Below are positions 1 to 9,890 of a stretch of DNA of 28,652 nt, piece by piece; position 1 is the first letter of the stretch, and each line of letters opens with the position of its first letter. Below the pieces are notes generated by a model that was not told the DNA's origin, did no database searches, and saw only the letters and a list, made by a program, of their open reading frames with translations. The stretch comes from Elysia marginata (Eukaryota > Mollusca > Gastropoda > Plakobranchidae), in the NCBI GenBank assembly GCA_019649035.1, contig BMAT01000780.1, forward strand, positions 1-28,652, in the 5' to 3' direction. Made by a program: the position numbers and the translations under genes.

Positions 1-173
1 GGGAAGTAATTTAATTTGAAAACAATACTATTTTCTACATCCGCTTTTTTCTCCCTTGTCGCAAGACAAACAAAAAAACAGGGTGTTAACCTTCCCTTCA
101 CATAAATAACGCTAAAAATTAAACAGCCATTTTAAAATTGAAATGATAAAAGAATGAAATTTCCCTATTATAC

Positions 174-329
174 CTTGTGCTGTACAATCTCTTGAGGCAC
201 AAAGGAACATTCGCCGACACCATCTGTCCAGTTCAGTTTGCAGTCTGGCCGCGTAGTTTGTCCAGCTGCTTTGACCTCTACCTTAGATGGAACAGCATCT
301 GAGTCCGCTAGACGAAGGCGGATATTTGA
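174..329 (-). CDS. Filamin-like exon 9 (start of first Ig-like repeat)
   Basis: The exon encodes residues 351-402 in phase 0, starting SNIRLRLADSDAVPSKVEV and ending near GECSFVPQEIVQHK. The last part resembles the filamin Ig strand pattern of the type YSVSYVP....HKV. The acceptor CTCTGCAG follows a very long pyrimidine tract. The donor GTATAA is weaker than the others in this gene, so the right end of the exon is slightly less certain. Confidence 0.85.
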
Positions 330-3300
330 CTGCAGAGAAGATGATAATGTTAATTAAAATAACGATAAAAAGAAAAAGCAGAACAAGAACAAGAAAAAAA
401 CAAGAAGAAGAAGAAAAAAAAAGAAAAGAAAAATAAGAGGAATAAGAGGAAAAATAATATCAACAGAAACAATAATAATCTATTAATAAAAAATAATAGT
501 AATAACAATAATAAAAATTATAAAATTATTAAAAAGAGAAAGACTGTTATTGCCTTCAACCGCTGGAGGCAGTCTTACAAAGGCAGATTTTTTGTTCCAA
601 CCGAAAGCTATAACTTCTTATTTTTTAAATCATTAAAAAGGCACTTGTCGGACCATCTACATTTTGTCCTACAACCTACTCCGAATAGTGGTCCATTTTT
701 TCTGTACTTACCTCATGACCAACAGTCACTTTGTCCAAGAAAGTGTCCACCTGGCACTTCTGGGCTTTGGGTAGTCTGGGAGTGACCTGCTTGAACTGAC
801 TGATGTAGGTCATGACGGTGAGATGGTCAACTTTCGGATCGGCCAGGTCATTGGCTGATATTGTCTTCTGTACCCCAAGGGAGTGCGCTGCGTCAAGACC
901 TGGGGACACCAGTGAAAATGCATTTTTCAACGTCAAGGCTACATAAAACTAATTACAATCTATAGTGATCGATAATTAAAATTCAGAAAATATGACCAGC
1001 TGAATGTAGGCTATATTAGTTCTTACTTGTGCATGATTTGATCATCCTGATCGACTAGCGAATGTTTTTTTTTTTTTTTTGTTTTTTTTTTTGTCTTACC
1101 TAGTTGACATGTAGCCACATTGCTTGACTTGTCCAGTGTGGGCCAGCCAGGAACGTCACCACCATAAGACTGGACCAGACTGCATAGCACCTGACCATTG
1201 TTCCAGTCTGTCTGTGAAAAAGAAATTTGTTAATTTTTGAAATTTAACGTCTCTTTTCAACTACAAGGTTATATCAGAGACGGCGCTGGGGACAATTAAA
1301 AGCGTGCTGCCAAATTGTGATGTGAGGAGAGCCTGCATAAACCACACCCGGTCACATTATCCTAACACTGGGCCGACCAAACGTAAAAAAGAGAAAAAAA
1401 TTGTTTTCATTTTTTTGGATTTAGAAAGAACAAGGCAAAAGTCTTGCAACTGTTTTAATAAACTGAAAGGTCTCCATTTCATTTGTAGGCTTTATTGTTC
1501 AGAATAATGCAAATATCAAATAGTATAACTTGTATAAAATTGAAATATGAACGAATCATGAATGTTTATTGAAAAAAAAATTCAATATTGTTATTGAAAA
1601 AGGAAAATCTAAAATAGTTACAACTAAACAACCACATCGTAGAAGTAGAAATTTCTAATAGTTTTCTCTTTAAGTCTATTTATAAACTTGTTGCTGCTAA
1701 ATACACAAAAAAGGCTGAATCCAAAATGCAGAGAAGAAAAGCCTAAGGTTATTAAAACTCTAAATTTCAAATAAACGGAAAAGCCAGGAATACCAGGAAG
1801 GATGGAAATAAAAAACCCATTTGATAATATACTCAACATTTAGGTAAAAACAAACCAGCAATTGATTAAATTTTCTTTGAATGATTTTCCTATATGTTTT
1901 CTTTATTTTACAGTAATTTGGAACGAATCATCAATGCTTGAACACTGAGCCAGAATAATGAATGATTAAAAAGTATTGTACATAAATATAAGTCTATTGT
2001 CATGTGTGCGCGTTGTGACATAGGTTTGATGCCGACTTTGGGATCAGGAGCGGACATCAAAATCACAAACACACAGAACCAGACACACATACACTAACGT
2101 CACAGACAAACAGGCCCAGACTCACACCAATATTACAGACAAACAGACCCAGACTCACATACACCAACATCACAGACAAACAGACCCAGACACACATACG
2201 CTAACGTTACAGACAAACAGACTCAGACACGCATATACTAACATTACAGACAAGCAGACCCAGACTCACATACACCAACATCACAGACAAACAGACCCAG
2301 ACACACATACACTAACATTACAGACAAGCAGACCCAGACAAACATACACTAATAGCACAGGCAAACAGATCCAGACACACACACACACTAACGTTAAAGA
2401 CAAATAGACCCGGGACACACACCAATATTACAGACAGACAGACCCAGACAAACATACACTAACATCACAGACAAACAGACCAAGACACACATACACTAAC
2501 GTTACAGACAAACAGACCCAGACACACACCAACATTACAGACAAACAGACCCAGACACACATACACCAATATTACAGACAAACAGACCCAGACACACACC
2601 AATATTACAGACAAACAGACCCAGACACACATACACTAACATTACAGACAAACAGACCCAGACACACACCAATATTACAGACAAACAGACCCAGACAGAT
2701 ATACACTAACATTACAGACAAACAGACCCAGACACGCCCATATTTACATCACAGAGAAACAGGCCCATGCGCTTATACACCAACATTACAGACAAACAGA
2801 CCCAGACACACCCACACGAACATCACAGATAAACAGGTCCAGACGCTTATACACCAACACCACAGACAAACAGACCTAGACACGAATACACCAACATGCA
2901 TGTTGCCTTATTTAATTGTGCCTGGTCTCCAAGGTTGTGTTAGTGGTGCGAACATTGCACAGCACCTTAAGCTAAGAAGTTTATTAGAATACATCGCTAT
3001 TTTTACTTATTTTTGTAATCAAACGAGTAAAAGAAAAGCAACCGTAGATTCGAATTCGATGCTGCATAAATATATCATTCAATGGTTCCTTGTTCAAACA
3101 CTTTTAAAAGCGTAGTACTCTATCAAATGAACTGAAGGAAGATTTGCTTTTGTGCTTACCCAAAGTAATATACAACAAAGTTCAATTTTATAAAATTCTC
3201 GTTCAACTTCATTAAAAAAGTCAAGCCCAATTCTCTTCATATTTCAGACTTATGAAGTACCCAAGTTTTCGTAATTGTTTATTTGTATTTTTACCGACTT

Positions 3301-6300
3301 ACTGTAAAGTTAGTAACACTTAAGGTCTTTAGTTGTGTGCGAATCCAATCTAACATGGTTTTATAGCCTGGGGAATTTTTCCTGATAAAGTAAGAGAGGT
3401 AAGTCATGGCAGACAACTCGTCCAAGTCAGGGCTGGCGAAATCCTCAGCGCTTATCACCCTTGGAATCCCGAGTTTTTCCTTAGCCAACTGCATGGCCTT
3501 TTGGCAGTTGGAAATTCTGAAAAAACGATTAGCAGTAAAGTGAACTCTTTACTACTTTGAACCCATTACCTTTGTTAGAGGTATTATCAAAAGTTTAAAA
3601 ATATTTTGCAAGTCGTTCCAATTAAACTTTAAGGATGCATTGATGCCATAGGTTTACAATATTGTGAATTTAAAAGAGCTTATTTGATTAGAAGCTTTAT
3701 CAAATTTAGGCAATGCTCTATTAAAAATGTTTGGGGTTAGTGATATTGAATCTGATGTCTGAACATTTTTGTTTAAGAAAACGCCTATTAAAAGAAAATT
3801 TATTGCCCTCTATCTAATATATGTCTTACTTATATATTTCCATAAGTTCTGAAAATGTTGCCATCTTTTTTTGGAAGAATCAGAAATACATTGTTTAAAA
3901 TATATATAGTTTTTCAATGTGAAATGTGCGAGATCTGACACATTTGCTCTGGTAGCCAGGCAAACAAAGATAATTACAAACAAAAATCGGACATACGCAT
4001 CCACAGACTTGAGATTCCTCCAGTTGGGGGACAGTCCTGGCTTACAGTGGTCCAGTAAGGCACTGTATTGACACAAAGAAAAGGCAATAGGTAATTTTGT
4101 ACAGGTTTATGCAGACACATGTAGTAATACTAGAAAATCAGCGTTAATAAAATCTCATATGCGTATTATGCAAAATATCCATGATTGGATAAAAAAAAGG
4201 AGAAAACTGCATTTTAATATAACCTATAACTGTTAAAAATTTTGTTGACTAAATTACGTCATATAATTATGTTATACTGAAAATAGAGTTCACCATCATT
4301 GTAATATTTACTGCTTTTGTTTCAATTTGTTGTATATTTATAAAAAGTTCAAATCATTACAAATTTTATAACGTAATGACTGTTTCAGATTATCCGATTA
4401 AAGTGCAAATCTTTAACTGGTACAGGACTAGGTTCGGATAATAAATAGTTTCACCTGTTTGAATAAGAAAACAAAACTTGTGAAAGAAAAAAAAAAGAAA
4501 CATGCGTTTTCACCACTTACTGTAAAGCCCGCCCATCTCTCCAACTGGAGGTCAAATTAGAAATGTCAAGGTCGCCTGGAAGCATTGAACGGAACCAGGA
4601 CAGCATCAACTTCCGGGGTGATGCGCGCGCACCCGAGATTTGATAGCGAAGGATAAGATGCCACAGCAATCCTAGAGTGAGCTTAAGATTAGCATCCACA
4701 ATGTCGTCATTACCTGCAAGAAATGAAAACCAATGGAGTCATCGCTTCCAAAACATAAACTCTAAATGTATTTGGTTCGCATTTTGTGTATAGTCTTTGT
4801 TCAGTGTGACGTCCCTGAAGCTTCCCAAAGACGTTTATAAACATATTCTTATTTTCTATTAATTACAAAATCTTGCTTTAAGTGATTGTTGAAAAAATGT
4901 TAAAAACAAACCAAAAAAAAAACCCAGATGAAAGCCTTGTTAGTTAGACTGTAGGTGTATCAATATACACTACCTTACGCCTAAAAAGAACTTTGCTTTG
5001 AAAACCTTTGTAAATTTTTGAAAGCCCTTAGCCTTCACACGAGGGGTAAAAATGAAAAAAAAAATTCATTGCTGGATGGCTGTCATCTTTCAAAATATTT
5101 TCTGTTTTGGCTGGCGTTTTTCCTTCATATAAACTTTCAAGAAGTGGTAGATTTACACAAGTTAACTCCTGTGCATTTATGGCAATAGTGTTTAGTCTTT
5201 CATAAGTCATGTTTTGACATTCTATCAAACCAAACTATAACTGATTGAGTTAGGATACTCTCCACAATGACTCTGTAAAAAGCAACGAGTATCACCTTAT
5301 CGATTTTAAAAGACCTAAGTTTTCTTAAAACTACAAACACTGTCTGGCCTATTTGAATATATTGTTGGTATTTAACTCCAAGCTTAAGGCACTAGACAGA
5401 CTGTAATTGAGAAAGACCATTTACACAAATTTTCCTCGCCTCATTCAATTATTTGAAGACAACCCGCCGTGGGCCAAGAAAGATCTTGTCATTAGGGCTA
5501 GAGGGCTTGAGTGCTCCTTTTCTTTGACTAGGGCAGGTAATTTGTTTGGTCATAGTATATCTTGGGACCCTCTTTAACTGCTTGTGATATTTCAGCGCAT
5601 GAGGTAAAAAATTCTTTGCTTTCTTTTTCCTTTACATAAGAGCTACTTCGTTCGTGTTGACACTACAAACGCTGTTTTTATAAAGTAAATTACTTGCCTT
5701 CAGATTCTGTGAGCACTTGTAAGTTTTGATATAAACATCAGCGCTCTAGTTTAAAAAATGTGCTTACCTATATTGACTAGTCTCACATTGTCTTCTGCCA
5801 CTGCTTGTAACGCCAGTGAAACATTGTGAAGCATCTGTTAATGGCCGATAAAAAGACGAAAAAATGTAGTAAAAAATACAAGTCTGCCCTTCTGTCGGTT
5901 TTCGAAAACTTGAATTTGAGAAAACATAATAACCAGTAAATTGACAATAATCTTTTTTTTATATAAGTCACTTGAAAGTTTTAACCTAAAATAAGAAATC
6001 AAGCAAGGCTCTTTGTGGCTTGCTTTACTAAAAACATTTCAGGATATTTGTGAGTCAATCAGCGTAAATTGACAAATGATTGAAAGATTTTAAGGGTATG
6101 AAATTAGCAGATAAGAAAAGTATGCTTTCATTGGAAATGTCCAAAATGTGTGCCTTGAATATGACTCGAACCCACGCCTTATATTAGCTTCGGCACCCAC
6201 CACCTCATTAATTTTTTTCTAGGTGAGGCACAAGTCGCCCAATCTGTATTTTTTAGGTCAAGCTTTTAATATGAAACAAAACCGCTGTACCGCAAACTTA

Positions 6301-7471
6301 CTTAATTGCTTTTAAACAACCTATCTTAGGCTACAGAACAGCCAAAGGTAGAATAACTTCAATCTCCTAAAGGGCAAAACACGCACTGTAAGGAAATAAA
6401 AACAAATGTCTAGCACCCAGGGCGAAAGTGTTGGAAGTCGGTAATTTCTTTTTCTTTTTTTTTGTGAGAAAACACAATTTAAGGACTATTTTTCTTTTTT
6501 CTGTATTTTAAACAAAATTAGTTTTAACATTTATCCACAAAAAACTGGTTTTTTAAAATAAAACATTTTTTGTCTAAAAGCTTTGAAAAATGCCTTGTTT
6601 GAAAAAGCGGCACCTTTAAAGGTGAAAATTGCGACATCCGACTCACTCAACCTGGATGCGAGACAAATCTATCTGAGAATAATTATTCTTAATGTTGCAC
6701 CCTTGTTGCCTCATAAATGTCTTCTTGAGCAAATTTTATTGGCTCATAATTCACAATTTTTCTATACCCCTCTGCCTCCTTTTGATTCACGATTGCTTGT
6801 CAGAAAGATAGTATAAGCATTAAAAGAGAAAAAAAAACAACCGCAAAAAAAAACAACTCAAAGCAAAAGCAAAAACAACCATGGATCAAAATCGTCTCGT
6901 ACACAGAAAACTCTACTGACCTGAATGCGACTCTTTGGGTGCTGATACACTTTCCCTATCTTCCGGAACTGAAGAGCTTCCACAAGAGCAACCAATCGGA
7001 CGCCATCACTGAGGTCTGCTGTCAAGTCTTCCACGGACCTGTTACCTGAAAATAATTAAGACAGTTTACTAAACGGGTCGTTTTGTGTAGATTTTTGTAT
7101 TTCACTAGTTATGTGCGTTGAACTAGAAGGAAGATATAGTATATTTACGGAAGGATACAAAAATACATACAGGTTTAGTTTTCTTTTCATTTTAGATGCA
7201 AACCTTTTTAATATTTACAACTTTATAAAATTTAGCGACAAAGGAAAAGTATATACCAAGCCAAACATTTCGTACATTTATTAAAAGGTATTCGTGCAAT
7301 AAGAGTCGAAACATCTGAGGAAGATAATTTTTGCTTTTTCCCGGCATTATATGATAGTTATATATATTTTTAAACACTTTACTTACCTATTCTTAGCTGT
7401 TCGTTGGCCCAGTTGGCGAATGTTTTGGTCTGGATAGCAATCCACTGGTCTTCAGAGCTCTGTACAGACAT
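174..7471 (-). CDS. jbug: Filamin-type actin-binding protein with three CH domains (Jitterbug-like), N-terminal 402 residues, partial
   Basis: Nine exons join in one frame from an ATG at 7471 to 174: 7387-7471, 6921-7045, 5768-5834, 4521-4713, 3997-4062, 3303-3516, 1100-1211, 712-899 and 174-329 (1206 nt, 402 residues). All introns are GT/AG with matching phases. CH1 spans about residues 9-123 (DQWIAIQTKTF, DLTADLSDGVRLVALVEAL, DANLKLTLGLLWHLIL). CH2 spans about 130-224 (LMLSWF, SSWRDGRALHALLDHCKPGL, DLDELSAMTYLSYF). CH3 spans about 231-325 (MLDWIRTQL, TDWNNGQVLCSLVQSYGG, LADPKVDHLTVMTYISQF). Residues about 340-402 look like the start of the first filamin Ig-like repeat. Tandem CH domains bind F-actin and the Ig repeats form the crosslinking rod. 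Vertebrate filamins have two CH domains; three in a row is the known architecture of Drosophila Jitterbug. The assignment to that subfamily is inference from architecture. The gene continues past the left edge. Confidence 0.9.
330..711 (-). repeat. Intron 8 with A/AAT-rich low-complexity tract (about 340-540)
   Basis: This 382-base intron holds about 200 bases of AAG, AAC and AAT-rich low complexity on the plus strand. On the gene strand it reads as a long T/C-rich tract leading to the exon 9 acceptor. I see no other feature in it. Confidence 0.7.
712..899 (-). CDS. Filamin-like exon 8 (end of CH3 and linker)
   Basis: The exon encodes residues 288-350, starting GLDAAHSLGV and carrying LADPKVDHLTVMTYISQF, the terminal CH signature. 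A linker and the approach to the Ig rod follow. I place the acceptor at TGTCCCCAG (900-902) because it aligns the CH3 spacing with CH2. A second acceptor, ATGTAG, 39 bases upstream would give an in-frame 13-residue insertion. The donor is GTAAGT. Confidence 0.92.
1100..1211 (-). CDS. Filamin-like exon 7 (CH3)
   Basis: The exon encodes residues 251-287: TDWNNGQVLCSLVQSYGG, DVPGWPTLDKSSNVATCQL, plus one base of a split glycine. It matches the W.DG..L..L....G segment of CH domains, with N in place of the usual D in the DG pair. The acceptor TTCACAG lies next to a SINE remnant in the intron. The donor GTAAGA abuts a long T tract. Confidence 0.9.
1229..1381 (-). mobile_element. SINE remnant, family B, 5'-truncated
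   Basis: Read on the minus strand, this block matches the 3' two thirds of the longer copy at 21582-21855. Both contain the core GTGT.AG.ATAATG.GAC, then GTCTCTGATATAACC, then a tail of the form ACGTTAAA.TTCAAA. The tRNA-like head is missing. It lies in filamin intron 6 in the same orientation as the gene, and its tail ends about 13-17 bases before the exon 7 acceptor. Confidence 0.8.
2064..2896. repeat. Minisatellite of 33- and 37-bp units, about 23 copies
   Basis: The consensus starts CAGACAAACAGACCCAGACA and continues with CACATACACYAACATTA (37 bp) or CACACCAATATTA (33 bp). Copies at either end are more divergent. In the middle (about 2500-2730) short and long units alternate, giving a 70-bp higher-order repeat. 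Neither 37 nor 70 is a multiple of three, so it is not coding. The array lies in filamin intron 6. Confidence 0.93.
2897..3302. other. Intron 6 remainder without recognised features
   Basis: This is AT-rich unique sequence between the minisatellite and exon 6. An open frame on the plus strand here has no domain-like composition. Nothing else is seen. Confidence 0.6.
3303..3516 (-). CDS. Filamin-like exon 6 (end of CH2, start of CH3)
   Basis: The exon encodes residues 179-250. It finishes CH2 (KEKLGIPRVISAEDFASPDL, DELSAMTYLSYF) and, after a short linker (IRKNSPGYK), opens CH3 (TMLDWIRTQLKTLSVTNFT). The direct junction of CH2 into a new CH helix within one exon is the clearest proof of the three-CH architecture. 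The acceptor is TTTCAG, the donor is GTAAGT and the exit phase is 0. Confidence 0.95.
3997..4062 (-). CDS. Filamin-like exon 5 (CH2)
   Basis: A 66-base exon encodes HALLDHCKPGLSPNWRNLKS and VD, plus two bases of a split alanine. It continues GRAL from exon 4 and matches the CH2 pattern AL.ALVD.C.PGL.P.W. The acceptor is AATACAG and the donor is GTATGT. Confidence 0.92.
4521..4713 (-). CDS. Filamin-like exon 4 (end of CH1, start of CH2)
   Basis: The exon encodes residues 93-156. It completes CH1 (DIVDANLKLTLGLLWHLIL, RYQIS) and, after a linker of only about seven residues (GARASPR), starts CH2 (KLMLSWFRSMLPG, SSWRDGRAL). In vertebrate filamins this linker is roughly three times longer. The acceptor is TTGCAG and the donor is GTAAGT. 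Confidence 0.95.
4714..5767. other. Intron 3 without recognised features
   Basis: AT-rich intron sequence between exons 4 and 3 of the filamin-like gene. Short open frames on the minus strand lack family motifs and splice-site support. I see no clear repeat. Confidence 0.6.
5768..5834 (-). CDS. Filamin-like exon 3 (CH1)
   Basis: A 67-base exon encodes MLHNVSLALQAVAEDNVRLV and NI plus one base of a split glycine. It fits the CH1 segment N.S.AL.F....IKLV.I of filamins. The acceptor is ACAG and the donor is GTAAGC. It is too short to stand out as an open frame and is supported by its fit between exons 2 and 4. Confidence 0.9.
6078..6206 (-). mobile_element. SINE remnant, family C, in filamin intron 2
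   Basis: On the minus strand the segment carries a box-B-like GGTTCGAGTC (6163-6172). It is followed by a body and a tail, CTGCTAATTTCATACC.TTAAA, that also occur in the copy at 28369-28494. The shared elements come in the same order: GTGGGT.CCGAA, GTTCG, GGCATTTC-type body, then the tail. It inserts in the same orientation as the gene. Confidence 0.75.
6921..7045 (-). CDS. Filamin-like exon 2 (CH1)
   Basis: The exon encodes residues 29-70 and carries the CH1 hallmark DLTADLSDGVRLVALVEAL, closely matching the filamin pattern DL..DL.DG.RL..L.E.L. The acceptor is TTTTCAG and the donor is GTCAGT; the phase is 1 in and 0 out. Confidence 0.93.
7387..7471 (-). CDS. Filamin-like exon 1 (start of CH1)
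   Basis: This exon encodes 28 residues beginning MSVQSSEDQWIAIQTKTF, the first helix of CH1, and ends with one base of a split glycine codon at a GTAAGT donor. I chose this ATG because the CH1 motif begins only about eight residues later and an in-frame TGA lies 35 bases upstream. A pyrimidine-rich stretch ending in TAG sits directly before the bases A-ATG, so the exon may begin at 7472 and be preceded by a non-coding exon that I cannot locate. Confidence 0.88.
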
Positions 7472-9040
7472 TCTACATGAGTGTGACAAATAAGTAAAGT
7501 AAAATCAATATAGTAATGTAGAGCGAGAACAGGGTAAATCAAACACAATAATTATGTCTAAAAATAAAGTTGTTCAAAATCTATTGATAAACGTATTATC
7601 TATACCACTTAAGAAATGGAAAAAACAAATCTAAGCTTTACTATGTCCAGATATAGTTTATTCATATTTAAAACATTCTTATTAAAATGCTTCATAATAG
7701 ACACATCTGTGTGTTTAAGATGAGGCTAGAATTCAAAGCTAATCTGATCCAATTGCATCTGAATTTTTTGTGTTTGCCACATATACAGATGGGGGTGGTG
7801 TGCCTGGGGAGGGGGGGGGGCGTTTGTTTTAATAAGCGTTTTAAAGATAATTTAGATGAAAGCAAACCTGATTTTCTTTTGTAGAAACGGTTCATCACCA
7901 GATGGCACAAACAAATTTGAGAGGTTGTGTGAGGACAAGGGATATTCAAGACAGCTTGTTAAAGTTAAGTTAAAGAATTATTTTGTTTCTTACCAGAGAA
8001 GAATTAGACTTATTTAGTGGGAAAAATCATATCTCTGTCTCTTGACATTTCATAAGGAGAGGCAAAGATTAAATACCGAGGTCTGACAGTTAGGTACCAG
8101 TGTCTTATAAATTCTGCCTGTTTTTTTATTGAATGAGATTTTTTTCCTTTAAGTATATTGGGCGAATCTCAATTCAACTGTTAAACTCAATATTTTATTG
8201 AAAACCGCTTAGTTACAAACTTAATTATCCCTTTTCATATTATAAACTTCAATTTATGGAAAATTTAAGTTTGGAAATATAAAAAGAAGAGCTCGATGCT
8301 AAGTTTAAATTATGAGTTTCACTTAAGATTTTCTACCCTTTGTGCGGCGGTTTTTAAATCTAATTCTGGGTTGTAGATATAAAATTCTTTGCAGCAAATT
8401 ATAAGATCTATAAATATTTCCAAAAATTTAAAAATCTCTAAAGTTTGTTTATACCTTTAAACAAAGTACTAATGCCGAATACCGGTAACGCCTAAAGAAA
8501 TGGAAGTTCGTCAATGTCTACCCTGGCCGCATTACTTTTGCAACAGATCGACGACCCGTTGATTTTGACTATCAAAACGGTTATCAAGAAGTCACTAAAA
8601 CAAAACAAAAATGCGGATCAATCAAAACTAGAAGAAATTATTTTTGAAATTTAGGTATGTAAGTCTCATTATTATTGCGGTTATACAAAGGTGTTTCTTT
8701 GTATAGGAAAATGACGGAAATTTACAACATGTTTCAGAATACATACTTAGCAAGCTCTACTGAGGCTATGTACAACATACTATGAGTCTGGTTTAACTAC
8801 AAAATTATGTCAATGGAACTTTAAAAAAAATTATTATAAACATTATATTAATTAGTCCCTTTTGGTCCCTTTTTAGCTTCGTTACACAGCGTACAGTGTC
8901 TAATAATGATATTCAACAATAGACTATTTAATATGCTTTATCTTGATCCTGGATAAGCGCTTCCTTTATAATTTTTTTTTACTTACTCTTTATCCCTGTT
9001 TCTGTCTGTCAGTACGTATGTTATTCATGTGTGTTTGTTT
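7472..9040. other. Upstream flank of the filamin-like gene: no gene recognised
   Basis: AT-rich sequence. A pyrimidine-rich 3'-splice-like stretch ends at 7473 on the minus strand, so this may be a 5'-UTR intron. A G-rich run is at 7791-7822. The open frames overlapping 7687-7949 on both strands look random. I cannot place a promoter or first exon. Confidence 0.5.
7791..7822 (+). repeat. G-rich tract
   Basis: There are three runs of G, the last one ten bases long (7811-7820), within 32 bases. It is compatible with a G-quadruplex or simply a mononucleotide repeat. No functional evidence is visible. Confidence 0.6.
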
Positions 9041-9049
9041 CCCCTCTAT

Positions 9050-9285
9050 GTATCTCTGTCTCTGTCTGTCTATCTCTCTTTCTCTCTCTCATTCTCTATC
9101 TTTCTCTCTCTTGGTTTCTATGCCTTTCAGGCAAGATAACTTTATTTCTCTCAGTGCGTGTGTTTTGTACCTCTGATCTCCATTTCTTCATTTCCCTCTC
9201 CATCTTCCGCTTAGTCTCTTTTTCTTTCTTTATCACTCGCTTTCTCTCTCTATCACTTTCTTCCTCTCTGTATATCTCTCCCTTC
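9050..9285. repeat. CT-rich simple-sequence region
   Basis: Imperfect (CT)n, (TCTG)n and (CTTT)n tracts. The long serine/leucine-rich or glutamate/arginine-rich frames that cross it on either strand are artefacts of the dinucleotide bias. Confidence 0.85.
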
Positions 9286-9556
9286 TCAATCATTTTTTTT
9301 CTGCCACACCATCTAGAACCAATTTTATCCAAATATATAACCAAAGAGACTATAATTACAGCGTCTCTGATTCAACTCATCCTTGTTCCACTTTGCCTCT
9401 TTATTTTTTCCGTCTTAGTATTGCTTATCGGTTTATTCTAACTTTGTTCCTGGGTCAATTTTCTATTAAACGTTTTCTGATCCCGAAAAAACGGTGAAAA
9501 GGAAAAACATCGTATGGTAAAATGTGAAAGAAAGTGATAGAGAGAGACTGAGAAAG

Positions 9557-9557
9557 T

Positions 9558-9584
<27 letters not shown>
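9557..9584. repeat. (GA)n microsatellite
   Basis: An essentially pure GA run of about 28 bases, 85 bases before a SINE. Confidence 0.9.
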
Positions 9585-9590
<6 letters not shown>

Positions 9591-9668
9591 ACATGAAAAC
9601 AATTAGAGAAAGAGATAATTAGGTAGACATATAAGAGTGTATAGGCCTAGATTGAAGGGTATTTTTAC

Positions 9669-9890
9669 AAGCCCAATTCCACTTCAAAGGTGCTCTCAGG
9701 GCTTGAGTCCCAATGACAATTTACGGGCTGCCACCCAGAGACTAGCGGGGATACCATGACTTAGCCTCCACCGGTCACATTATACTGACACCGACCCAAC
9801 CAGTAGGGGCCCGGACTGTGCTCGGCTGTGTTTCGAACCCGTGACCTCTTGGCCACGGAGCGAAGCCACTACCAACTGAGCTATCTAGGC
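9669..9890 (-). mobile_element. tRNA-derived SINE, family A, copy 1
   Basis: On the minus strand the element begins GCCTAGATAGCTCAGTTGG, with box A TAGCTCAGTTGGTAG (9869-9883) and box B GGGTTCGAAAC (9830-9840). Pol III promoters of this kind drive tRNA-derived SINEs. A core containing GTGTCAGTATAATGTGACCGG (9771-9791) follows, then a tail ending GAATTGGGCTTG. A near-identical second copy lies at 19244-19470. The 3' side cannot pair with the 5' end as a tRNA acceptor stem would, so it is not a tRNA gene. Confidence 0.9.

Noticed and set aside
900-936. Methionine at 936 as a start of a small separate protein ending near 676
   Set aside because: It is upstream of the preferred acceptor in intron sequence. 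The conserved CH3 frame is entered by splicing from 1100-1211 and left at the donor at 711.
2064-2896. CRISPR-like array because of regularly repeated units
   Set aside because: The units are contiguous with no unique spacers, there are two unit lengths, and the setting is a eukaryotic intron. It is a minisatellite.
9031-9441. Long serine/leucine-rich open frame on the plus strand
   Set aside because: It is produced by CT microsatellite composition; it has no domain and no splice support.
9828-9890. tRNA-like sequence with A and B boxes (also at 19406-19459)
   Set aside because: No acceptor-stem pairing closes the structure, and the same head is followed in both copies by a shared non-tRNA body. 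They are SINE heads, not tRNA genes.
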